NCBI GenBank assembly: GCA_030704615.1
Contig: CM060734.1
Location: forward strand, 52,530,042-52,594,041
Direction: 5' to 3'
DNA from: Takakia lepidozioides
Taxonomy: Eukaryota > Streptophyta > Takakiopsida > Takakiales > Takakiaceae
DNA: 64,000 nt
The position numbers and the translations under genes were made by a program. Shown here in pieces: positions 42,856-53,487 of this stretch (the stretch's first letter is position 1; each line of letters begins with the position of its first letter). Under the pieces are notes generated by a model that saw nothing but the letters and a program-made list of their open reading frames with translations, searched no databases and had not been told where the DNA came from.

Positions 42856-45030
42856 GTAAGTCAATCTATATGGTGGCCTCGAGACTCCCTAGTGTTCCAG
42901 GGATAATTAAAGGAATAAAATCTCTACAGTACGGTCTGCACGAGGGTCTGCAGGAATCAACTGTCCTGCAAGTCCACTAGTTGATTTTTGTACTGTACAT
43001 ACGAATAAAGCTGTATATGCAACCGCAATTTTATTCGTGTTGTCAAATCTACTGTAATTGTTTGCATATGCAAAGACCCACATAATAGAATCGTAGTGGG
43101 AGCGGGTGACATATTGTCGCACGCTATGAATGCAGGAGTTAACCATAGTTTTTGTGATATCCAAGTTTCACTTGCCATCTTCCCCACTTTTGAGTTTTAT
43201 TTGGTATGTTTGGAGGAGAATGTTCTCTCTTGTAGTTCAGAGTACTGGGTTTGAAGCATGCTCCAATATTTACATCAGAAAAGATCAATATTGCTTTAAA
43301 CTAGACGGATTCCTTCACTTCAGCGTCTTGTATATATGCATGAGTATTGGCTTCTATGCTTAGACTATGCTACAAAGAATGTCTGGAAGTAATGGACCTT
43401 ACTCTGGCCTTAGTCTTGTATATATCACGAGTATTGGCTTGAGTCTATGCCAGCTACAAAGCCTGTCTGGAAACCACTTAATGGACCTTACTCTGGGCCT
43501 TTTTGGGGGTACTGGCTATTTAAGTTAAATTTCTGCACCCAGCTTTTGTTAGATGCTGATAACTTTGCCAAACATCAAAACATCAAATTGTGGGGACCAG
43601 TGTGTGTGGCATGCCTGACTGGCCGGTAGCTGAAAACATAATCAAGACATATCAGCGGAAGCTTGCCTTTTAATGACAAGTGAGAGTGACCGTTACAGTG
43701 AAGAAGATGGAATCAACTAAGAAAAAATCCAAGTGATGTGATGGTGCACAGGCAAGCCGCAGTCACTCCTTCACAACTGTTAATTTGATTCGATGTTAAT
43801 CTTTGAAAGATTCCCGAATGGAAGGGTGCAGTTCCATGGAAAATTACTCGGAAATCTTTCATTTCGGGTTTCCGTTCCTGGATGTCTTAGACGTGGGCCC
43901 TCAGTCCATGAATTGATATGCACACTTGAACTACCACAACACATGCACAAACCAAAAGAATAGTAAAAAATGGTGGAGGCGACAATCAACCATGACTTGC
44001 ATGTGCCAACCCAATAATTTCTCAGTTTTCTTGATGAATCCAGTTTGTTTCAGAGGAATACGACCCTCCATGACCCCTTCGATATTTTCAGGAAGACTGT
44101 CGAGATGAGCACAGATGCCCATCACCTCCCTGGCCACTCTGAATATCTCAACAGGATACAATAAGGGTTTTAAAAAGTAATTAACATAAAGAGCACAAAA
44201 TCGGTTCCCATTCCTTCCTCCCTTCACGCGCGTCATCCTACGTGTGCTGCTCCGCCGTGCCCATCCGCACTCCATGGACTTACTTGCCAGCAAGTCCATC
44301 CCGCCTCGGCTCACAGTAAATCCTGACGGGAATATGCCTCGAAATACTCCCGCTCAAATTGGAGGAACATAAATTCTGAGCGTTCTTCAGGTTCGGGAAG
44401 GCCCCTGCCCGCGGGCATCCACGATTTAAGGGCTACCAGCCTGGGGGCTACAGTCTGCCCTGGATGAATGTTAACCCCTAAGCGACGAGAGCAGTTTTTC
44501 GATTTTTGGACAATTCCGGGACCCACCCTCACACGTCAGCGTGTACCTGCCTACCAACGTTCATCCACGTGGATGAATCGTACAAACTCATTCCTACCTA
44601 TCAGAAGGACAACTTGGCCAAATTTGGGGAGATTTCACCATTTAGTTTGGGAGATTATAACAATTGAAGACGGTGCACTTTTTGGAAAATGGAAAAAACA
44701 AAGGAAAACTTCATGTTTGAACAAGCAAAGAATCCATGTTAAAATTTTGCTGCGAGAAAAAGTGTTATATTCTAGTGAAGGGCCGCATCCCAATCCCTCA
44801 CACCAAATTTCACCCCAATCTGCCAAAAATTATGGGGGGTGCTTTGTATGTGAAATCTGGGGGGTAACTTATCATGATTTGGCGTCTTACCCAAGTAGGG
44901 TATGTCAGCTTGATTTCCTTCAAATCCCCAGCCCTGCGGGCTTTTAATCTCTTTTCATAGGGACTCTACTGGTCCCTAGGGTCTGGACTCGATTAGTTAC
45001 GTCCTAAATGACATACCCGCCCCAACAAAT
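42856..45030. other. 3' flank of the 42.4-kb SPH gene, no gene seen
   Basis: Up to about 44320 it parallels the flank after 28517. From 44320 to about 45020 the sequence is unique in this window. A 159-codon frame at 44468-44947 shows no domain I recognise and I do not call it. AAATCTTGAGGCT near 45025 matches 30376, the corresponding place in the other module, just before the LINE. Confidence 0.5.
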
Positions 45031-45132
45031 CTTGAGGCTGTTTCAAAAACCCTGCCCTTGTTATGTATCAGTTATTTTCTCTCTATCTTTCTCTCTCTCT
45101 TTCTCTCCCGCTAGCGCCGCCTCCACCACACC

Positions 45133-45897
45133 ATGACGTCCTCCAAACGCCAAAGGACGGCTGGCAAGGAGGCAGACTCCCCGTCTCCCTCACCCCGACC
45201 TGATTCCCCTCTGCTTCTTTTTCCTGCCCCGGTCTCTCAACAGGCCTCTCCTTTGCGTCAGTACTCCACAACGAGTGTTGATGTTCAAACGCTACCAAAT
45301 CACCATCTTACAAACGAAATGCATTTCGGAGGAGACTCTGCAGCAAGTGCTCCTACCCGAGACAATGACTCAAAGGAGCGGTTGGCTTCCCTAGACAAAG
45401 ACTGGGAGATGCGGATGGCTTCCCTAAACAAAGACTGGGAGAAGCGCATGGCTTCCTTGGACAAAGATTGGCAGAAGCGCATGACTTCCTTAAATAAAGA
45501 TTGGCAGAAGCGCATGACAGACAGAGACACAGACTTGGAGAAGTCGCTGGACAATATGCGAGTTCAGGACAACGTTTTGCGGGCCTCTCTTCAGGAGTGC
45601 AATAGCAAACTTCAAGGTCTGTCGAAACATCTCAATGACAAATCCACACATACGTGTCTTTCAAAACTTGAAGACGAAGTGAAGACCTTCGCAGAGAAGA
45701 GCCTCCCAGATCCCCTCAGGGCAAGCATCCACCTACAAGTGGAATCCCTTAGCAAAGAGCTGGAAATACACAGAACTGCGACGTCTACAATGGCTCGGGA
45801 GCTCCAAGCTCACAATGCAGAGGCCTCCTCCTGGGCTAATATAGTTAAGGGGAGTACATCCAATAACAGTCCTCATTCTCTAGAGGAGACAATCTCG
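45133..45897 (+). pseudogene. LINE ORF1, first part, interrupted by a CACTA element
   Basis: The first 255 codons start MTSSKRQRTAGKEAD. There is a Ser/Pro-rich N-terminus, then four to five copies of a 10-residue repeat of type SLNKDWEKRMA at about residues 80-135, predicted to form a coiled coil. The part ends with ASSWANIVKG and EETIS, typical of LINE ORF1 proteins before the RNA-binding part. The last codon (TCG, 45895-45897) is also the target duplication of the CACTA element. The frame continues exactly at 58012. Confidence 0.8.
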
Positions 45898-46206
45898 CAC
45901 TACAACACACCCTATGTAATTTCGACGATTTAGTTTGACGCGCGTTGACTGTTGTCACTTTCGACTGTTCCAACCATTTTGCAATTAAAATATTTGAGGT
46001 GCTAGACAACCGCAAAAATGTTGACTGTAGTGAGAGATTTTGACTACATAAAATGAGCTGACCGAGACAACCAGTTAAGCAATGGCATGTGTAATCACAA
46101 TATATAAACTATATATAGCAATATATACGTGGATCATAAGAAGTAAAAACATTTAACTATTTTTTCACTGACCCAGCACATTAATAGTAAACTAATCGTG
46201 TGTTGG

Positions 46207-46440
46207 TTAAGGTTAGTGAAACAAAGCAACTGAATTATCTGAACGAATAATAAACAAACGTCTTGCTAGCAGCTATTGGATGAACGTATGAAAGGTTAGT
46301 GAAACAGAACAACTGAATTATAAACAAACGCCTTGCTGGCAGCTGTTGGATGAACGTATGAAATATAATTTGTGTGCACTGGATGAACGTATGAATGAAC
46401 GATAAAGCAAACGCCTTGCTGGCAACTATTGGATGAACGG
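46207..46440. repeat. Subterminal tandem repeats of the outer CACTA element
   Basis: Imperfect copies of a unit containing GGTTAGTGAAACA, CAAACG(C/T)CTTGCTGGCAG and TTGGATGAACGTATGAA, about three times. Confidence 0.7.
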
Positions 46441-46559
46441 AAAATTAAATGGATGGATGGATAGATTGATGGAAAACCCAAAATCCATCCATCTACGATA
46501 CATTCATCCAAATAATTCAAAATGGATTTAGGGTTGCGGGATTGCGTTCAGCGATGAGT

Positions 46560-48370
46560 AAGTTATGGAACTTGATCGTTTTGCTATGTTTGTGTGGGAG
46601 GATCTGCAGGATATGCAATAGCTTGGGTGGACAACCGCAATCACAAGGTGTGGCTTTTCTTAATGTACGATGTGAAGATGTTTGTCCATCCTGCAAATGT
46701 GGGCTCTTAGTACCATGATTTGGTATTCTTCCTGATGTTTACAACGTTCTTGGGAGAGTCGGCTTGGTCTTAGCAGGCCGTGTTTCAATCTCCGCCCGCT
46801 TAGCTGCATCGTGGTGGTTCTCGCAGACTAATCCTCTCACAGACCAATCCGACATTACCTGACTACAGACACAAGCAGCACACACAAGAGGTGGTCAGTC
46901 AAATCCTCGATGTGTCATGACACAAGGTCGAGGACAATGTGGTGAGGGCACCTTCTTCGACGTCTTTCAGCTTGTTTTGCCCGCTCATCAGACTCGGCCC
47001 TGAATTTGCAGCACGGAGCAGAGCAGACATGAGTTTTGTAAAGATCTTTCACGATGGTGCGACAACCACAATCGCAAGGTGTGGCTTTTTCTTAATGTAC
47101 GATGTGAAGAAGTTTGTCCATCATGTAAATGTGGGCTGTTGGCTCCTGTTAGTACCATGATTTGGTATTCTTCCTGATGTTTACAAGGTTCTTGGGAGAG
47201 AGCTTGGTCTTAGCAGGCCGTGTTTCAATCTCTGCTCAGCTGCACCGTGGTTGTTTCTCACAAACCAATCCGACAGTTCCTGACGATGGACACAAGCAGC
47301 ACACACAAAAGGATCTTTGGGTTGATGGTCTGTCAAATCCTCTATGGGTCATGACACAAGGTCAAGGTCAACAATGTGGTGAGGGCACCTTCTTCTTCAA
47401 CTTATTTCTGCCTATTTTACCTTCTCATCAGACTCGGCCCTGAGATGCATATTGAATTCTATAAGTTAGCTCGTTGGGTGGATCTGTGGTGGTTAGGAGT
47501 GACTTTGACAAGTTACTGCCGATGTGGCAGCAGGAAAGTATCCAAAAACAGATAACATAGATTAGGAGAAGCTCGTTTGTGGATCTATGGTGGTTTTGGA
47601 GTGATTTTGACATGTTACTGTAGGTAGGGTTAGGGCGTCAGTGTCAGCTACTTCAGCTGCTAGCTGCAGCAAGGCAAGGATGTGTGCATGATTTGTGCAG
47701 AGGTCTGGATAGCTGAAGGAGCAGGGATAGACTGTGGGTCCAGATTCATCCAAGAGGGCCGAATTTCAAGCTCCAGATTACTTATGATTCCCTGTGGAAG
47801 GATAGCTACACGAAACCTGCATGGGTAGATGGTGAACTGGAAGCCACAGCACCAGCGGCTCAATTGATAAAATCAGGCGCTAATGAAGGTACCTTCTTGA
47901 ACAGATTTCTCACTGTTTTTCCCTCTTATCAGAATTGGATCTAAATTTTCATGTTGAATTCTAATACTTTTCTGACCCGGGGCAATGGCGGGACAATCGA
48001 GGCAAAAAGGTGAATGCTTGTTGGATTACAAAGAGTAGCAAATGCAATTGACCATAGGAACTGGTGTGATAAGTTGAGTTAGGTGTTTCCTAGAACAAAT
48101 CTAGGCTGTCATTGTCAGGTACTAGCGACAAGGCAAGAATGCAGTATGCATGATTTGTGCAGAGGCATGGATAGCTGAAGGAGCAGGGATAGATTGTGGG
48201 TCAAGGTTCATCCAAGAGGGTTGGACTTCAAGCTCCAGATTACCTATGATTCCATGTGGATCAATAGCTACAAGAAACCTGCATGGGTAGATGGTCAAGT
48301 AAAGCTAGCAGCTGCAGTGGCACAGTTGATAAAATCAAGCACCTCAACCATGACCACAGCTTCTGAAAGA
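46560..48370 (+). pseudogene. Captured OSB-like gene fragments in the outer CACTA element (plus strand)
   Basis: OSB proteins bind single-stranded DNA in plant organelles and carry C-terminal PDF motifs. Here several partial PDF motifs follow each other. One near 47290-47370 reads HKQHTQKDLWVDGLSNPLWV. One near 47745-47860 contains FKLQITYDSLW and KPAWVDGEL. One near 48200-48330 contains LDFKLQITYDSMW and KKPAWVDGQV. A preceding exon-like piece near 47970-48005 reads DPGQWRDNRGKK and then GTGAATG, a likely splice donor. A related degenerate copy lies at 46560-46980. Stops and missing parts rule out a functional gene. Introns are retained, so capture was from genomic DNA. Confidence 0.75.
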
Positions 48371-48531
48371 GGATCAAGAGAGGGAGTCCACAAGCCTCTT
48401 CTGCTGGGCATGTGAAGATGCTTTGTGAGGCAAGCAGATTGACAGAGGCTCTACAACTTTAAACTAACAAGGCATTTCAGCAGATTCAGATACGTCTTCT
48501 GTCTCTTGCTTAAGTGCATCAAGATGAAAGG

Positions 48532-48806
48532 TTTGGAAGCTGGAAACAGGTGCACACTCACATTATCCAAAGTGATTAACGTCAAATGTTTTTCTACTCA
48601 ACACCCTTGTCAACATGTATGTTAAGTGTGGGAGCATCATGGATGCTCAACAGGTTTTCCACAAAATGCCTCGACCATCTTTGATCATGTGGAATATAAT
48701 GTTGGCAGGATTTACCAAGCATGGGTGTGGTAGGAATGCTTTGGAGATCTATGAGCAAATGTTGCAATTCGTGTGCAAGCCTGGGAGCCCTGGAAAAGGG
48801 GAAAGA
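48532..48806 (+). pseudogene. Captured PPR gene fragment, N-terminal part, outer CACTA element
   Basis: Degenerate frames read KGLEAGNRCTLTL-like sequence, then VNMYVKCGSIMDAQQVFHKM, IMWNIMLAGFTKHG and ALEIYEQML, the PLS-type PPR pattern of plant organellar RNA editing factors. The sequence stops at GKGER, where the inner CACTA element inserted (48807), and resumes at 53491. Confidence 0.8.
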
Positions 48807-49789
48807 CACTACAACAGATGAGCGTTTTTATGACTGCATATATGACTATTTTTTCAGTCCTATATGCGTTCATGACTATATCACTCTGTAGTGAAAAAAA
48901 GCCCTGTCATAGCGACTAGTCTTTAGGACTGCGTTTTGCAAATCATAGCCGTGACTGCGTGCGTGGCACCTGGAGTCATGCATAAGAGAGTGATGTAGTC
49001 ACAACTCTATGACTTACATATGACTAACTATATGACTACATTGTCTGCTGAGCGTTGCCTACATGGAGAGGCTCTAGAAAAACACGTGCACCACTGTACA
49101 AGCGACACGTCACAACACCTGTTGCACTCCAAATGTGACATGTGGCACTTAGACAGAATATATAACTAGCATATATGACTACTTATCTTTACACGTGGTG
49201 AAAATATGGATAAAAGAATGTCGTGTCATATAATGCCACGTATTCTAGTTCGAGCAGGGTTTATGCCACGTGTCATCAAGAATGTTATTTGAAAATAACT
49301 TAATAGTTTATATTTATAATTTTAAATTATTAAATTAATATTTTATTTTTAAAAACAGGGGGATAGCAGCTTGGAATTTTTTATTAAATGGTATTATTGT
49401 TTAATTTAATAATGCTATATAAAATAAAATAGATTAAATGATTTAAATTCTTCATTACATGGTGAAATTCCGATATAAAAACAGAATGGACCCCTCTTGC
49501 ATACTGACAGTCAAAATAGACAAGTACAGGGGAATACACGCCCTGTAAATTATATTACAAAAATCCAAATGAGACCACTGTCCCAATGGATACCTCAAAG
49601 GCCACAAGGTCCAAAAATCCATGCCTGGAAAGGCCCAGTAAGCAAAAAATAAGCAAGCCCACACACATGGGTTGTAGTACTAGTTTGTTCTAGTGCTACT
49701 AGAATCAAGGACCCTGTTAAATAGTGCAGTACTTCTTGATACGGTCGATTCTGATAAGAGAGAAAAACAGGGTGAAATGTGTTGAAGAA

Positions 49790-50190
49790 GGTGCCTTGAT
49801 TAACAGTGTCTGATTTGATCAATTGTGTCGTTGTTGCTACGGCTTCCAGTTGACCATCGACCCATGCAGGTTTCTTGTACCTATCCTTCCACAGGGAATC
49901 ATAGGTAATCTGGAGCTTGAAATCCGGCCCTCTTGGATGAATTTGGACCCACACTCTATCCCTGCTCCTTCAGTTATCCATGCCCCTGCACAAATCATGC
50001 ATACATTCTCGCCTTGTTGCTAGCAGCTGAGAATGATAGCCTAGAATTGCTTAAGCAAACACCCCAACCCTACTTATCACACTAGTTCCTATGCTTACAT
50101 CTGCTTCCAAAAAACATTCACCTTTTGCCTCGATTGTTCCACCATTGACTAAGGTCGGAAACGTATTCATTCCAGAGCTTCTCCTCGAGT
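49790..50190 (-). pseudogene. Captured OSB-like fragment in the inner CACTA element, copy 1
   Basis: Minus strand. An exon-like piece at about 50190-50120 reads KLWNEYVSDLSQWWNNRGK and is followed by GTGAATG as a likely splice donor. After an intron-like stretch a second exon, ending near 49800, contains VQIHPRGPDFKLQ, SLWKDRYKKPAWVDGQLE and AVATTTQLIKS. Together these make one OSB PDF motif split by an intron. Confidence 0.75.
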
Positions 50191-50479
50191 CTCTGTCATC
50201 TATTTTTCGATACTTTCCTGTCGACCACATTGGCAGTAACATGTCAAAATCACTCCAAAACCACCATAGATCCACCAACGAGCTAACTTGCAGAATTCAA
50301 CATGAAAATTTAGGGACGACTCTGACAGCAGGGGAAAACAGGGTGAAATATGTTGAAGAAAGTACCTTCATTAGCAACACCTTATTCTATGAATTGTGCT
50401 GTTGCCGCTGCTGTTTCCAGTTGACCATCTACCCACTTGTAGCCGCTGTGCTATTGAAGAACGAGCCCCCTTCCCCCAT

Positions 50480-50650
50480 CATTTGCTCATAGGTCTCCAA
50501 AGCCTCCATCCCGCACCCCCTACCCTACAAGCATCGCACTCCACGACACCACATCTCGTTCAGCCATAGTGTTGAACACTCCCTTGGCATCCTCGATGCA
50601 CCCACATTTGGCATACATGTCCACCAGGGTAGGGGCAGTGTTCAGAATCT
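50480..50650 (-). pseudogene. Captured PPR fragment in the inner CACTA element
   Basis: The minus strand reads [19 protein letters not shown] and then [10 protein letters not shown] and SAML, one PPR repeat of the same type as in the outer element but in opposite orientation. Confidence 0.75.
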
Positions 50651-50909
50651 AAACCGTGCACAAAGGTTGAGTATTGGAGGATGGCAAAGTCTGAGTATAG
50701 GTAGGAACAGTACTGTAGGCTCTGCCAGTCTTCTCGCACAAGAAAACGTCACCAATTTGATGGTACGTACAGGTTCTACCAGAGCACCAATGATCACCAG
50801 CATATACGTCAATCATGCTTTGGCTACGCCGCCATGCTGTCACTTGGTCTGCAACCGATGTATCCACCACCACAAGATCATCATGTACCTGAGAAGTGAA
50901 AAAATCCAC
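50649..50909 (-). pseudogene. Captured fragment of an unidentified gene, possibly SKIP31-like
   Basis: An 86-codon frame reads DLVVVDTSVADQV and CTYHQIGDVFLCEKTGRAY. The C-x-Y-x-x-IGD-x-F-x-CEKTG pattern reminds me of the zinc-binding part of F-box SKIP31-type plant proteins. This is from memory and weak. The frame stops soon after, so only part of a domain is present. Confidence 0.35.
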
Positions 50910-51249
50910 ATAACCATCTAGGTCTTTAGCTCTGTTGACCAGTAGAGGCAGCCGAGATCAGAAGCATAAATGCCATGATCACAGCCCTAGACAGCAAAAC
51001 CAAGGGGACAAAATGCTTTGGAAGTAAAACTTACAGCCTGCACCAGAGGGCCTCATCAGATGCAATGCTTCGTAGGAACCGGCACACACTTGAACATGTA
51101 GAAAGATCTTGCACAAAGATGCAATCCCAACCAGGTCACACAACCTCCAAAATATGAAAAGTTCATTACTTTTACAGCGGAAAGCCAGACTTTCAGCACT
51201 GCCCTGACGCCCAAGACAACAGGGCCTCGGGTTGCAACATGACTGGTGA

Positions 51250-52250
51250 TCAAAATCATGACAGACATTCACCTTTTTGGCTCGGTTGTCCCACCATTGA
51301 CTGGGGTCAGAAAAGTATTCATTCCACAACTTCTCCTTATCTGTGTTACCTCTTTTTGGATACTTTCATGTTGTCACATTGGCAGTATCATGTCAAAGTC
51401 ATTCCAAACTATCCCATGTTCACTCAACCAGCTAACTTGCAGAATTCAACATGAAAATTTAGGGCCGATTCTGATAAGAGGGAAAAACAGGGTGAAATGT
51501 GTTGAAGAAGGTGGCGTCATTAGCAGACCATCTTCTCATTAGCAAATGTCTTGTAGCTGTTGATCCACAGGGAATCAGAAGTAATCTTGTGTTTGAAATC
51601 CGGCCTTCTTGGATGAATCTGGACCTCTATCCCTGGTCCTTCAGCTATCCCTGCCTGTGTACAAATCATGAATATATGATGTAAGCAGCTGACACTGACG
51701 GCGTGAAGTTCTTCCAGCAAATACCCCAACCCTAATTATTACAGTAGTTCCAATTCTTAATTGCATCTGCTTCTCTCTAGTATAGTCCAACAGGCATTCA
51801 CCTTTTTGCCTCCATTGTCCCGCCATTGACTGGGGTCGGAAAAGTGTTCATTCCAAAGCTTCTCCTCATCTCTGTTACTTATATTTGGATACTTTCCTAC
51901 TGCTACATCGGCAGCAACTTGTAAAAGTCACTCTAAACCACCACAGATCCGCCCAACAAGCTAACTTACAGGATTCAATATGCATCTCAGGGCCGAGTCT
52001 GATGAGAGGGCAAAACAGGCTGAAATAGGTTGAAGAAGAAGGTGCCCTCACCACATTGTTCTTGACCTTGTGTCATGACCCATGGAGGATTTGACGGACC
52101 ATCAACCCAAAAGGACCTCTTGGGTGTGCTGCTTGTGTCTGTAGTCAGGTGATGTCAGATTGGTATGTGAGATCGAACCACCACGGTGCAGCTGAGCAGG
52201 CAGAGATTGAAACACGGCCTGCTAAGACCAAGCTGACTTTCCCAAGAACG
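51250..52250 (-). pseudogene. Captured OSB-like fragments in the inner CACTA element, copies 2 to 4
   Basis: Reading leftwards, one PDF half motif near 52120-52075 reads WVDGPSNPPWVMTQG. An exon near 51865-51790 reads KLWNEHFSDPSQWRDN, with its second exon near 51640-51530 (IHPRRPDFKHKITSDSLW). Another first exon near 51335-51262 reads WNEYFSDPSQWWDNRAKK. The minus-strand order and intron positions mirror the plus-strand copies in the outer element. Confidence 0.75.
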
Positions 52251-53487
52251 GCGAGCTTCTCCTCGTCTCGTCTCTCTCCCAAAAACGGCGAGCTCGCAAG
52301 AATATTGGGAGCTTCTCCTCCTCGACGAGATGACGAGAGATGTCGGATGATGTCGGAGTTGTCTCGTCTCCTCCTCCTCTTTTCCTTCATTTGCTCAAGA
52401 GTGGGTAGGTCTGTAAAGCCTCCATCCCACGCTCCAGCATCATCACGTTCCATGACACAACATCTCTCGCATGCGCAAGAGAAAAAAAAAAGCCCAAGTC
52501 CCAGGCCTTTGTTCAGGGAACCCTGTAAGCAACTTTTTGATTTTTTTAAACCTTTTGCAAACCCTATAAGCAACTTTTTGAAAAAAAATTAACTTTTTGC
52601 ACTTTGATTAATTCTAGTGGTCATAGGCTAAAATCCTACTACCATCATCATCCCCTTCTATTGTTGCATCTGCCAAAACTCTCAGCCCGGACTTAAGCGA
52701 ATTTGCTCATGAAGTTCGATATACCTAATCTTAAACCGTTAGATCTTAAACAATCTAGACCGTTAGATCTTATACAATCTATCGATTCAAAATAATTTCC
52801 ATGTACAACCATGACCATTGCGTATCTTAATCTCATATATCTTGCGATGCTTGTTAAGCCACGTCCATCCAGGTCCAATTTATTGAACAAATATCAAATC
52901 CCCACACATATTCAAAGCTGATAGGAATTTGTGGTAAACATGGATGGATGAGCTCATCCAATGGATGGATCCATTCATGTATATGCCTTCAAAATGACAC
53001 GTGTAGTAATAGAATCATATAAATGCCTTTAAAATGACACGTGTAGTGATGTAGTCATATATATAGGGTTATGAAACAACCTGCACTTAGGCAGTCATAA
53101 GTTTACATGCCATGTCATGTTGTGGATGAACTCATCCAATGGATGAATACATTCGTGTATGTGGCTTCAAAATGACACGTGTAGTGATGTAGTCATATAA
53201 TTAGAGCTGTGAAACCATCTTCAGTCATGGAGTCATAAGATTCCATGAAACGTCGTCCACGTGTAGTCAAACATATCACACTAGTCATATAAACCATCCA
53301 TGTCATCGTGGTCAACAATGTTTGACCAATGCTCCCTAACTTTCTAGAGTCATGTAGTGATATCCATTACTACAGAGTGATAAAACTATGATTGCAACGC
53401 ATTTCAGCGGTGTGTAGTCGTATACCTAGTGCAGTTTTTATGACTCCGCCAAAGCCGTAGTCCTAAAAATGCTCATCTCTTGTAGTG

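Larger units (their letters stand above)
48807..53487. mobile_element. Inner CACTA-type DNA transposon nested in captured PPR sequence (4.7 kb)
   Basis: The left end reads CACTACAACAGATGAGCG; the right end inverted reads CACTACAAGAGATGAGCA. The TIRs match for about 24 bp with few changes (both continue TTTTTA). The 3-bp duplication AGA flanks it (48804-48806 and 53488-53490). The subterminal regions are full of TATGACT/AGTCATA motifs on both sides and contain a repeated block with ACACGTGTAGT at 52920-53200. There is no transposase. It carries OSB-like and PPR fragments on the minus strand plus another fragment at 50649-50909. Confidence 0.88.

Noticed and set aside
44468-44947. 159-codon plus-strand frame
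   Set aside because: Low-complexity, tryptophan- and proline-scattered sequence with no domain; it lies in a unique flank beside a LINE.
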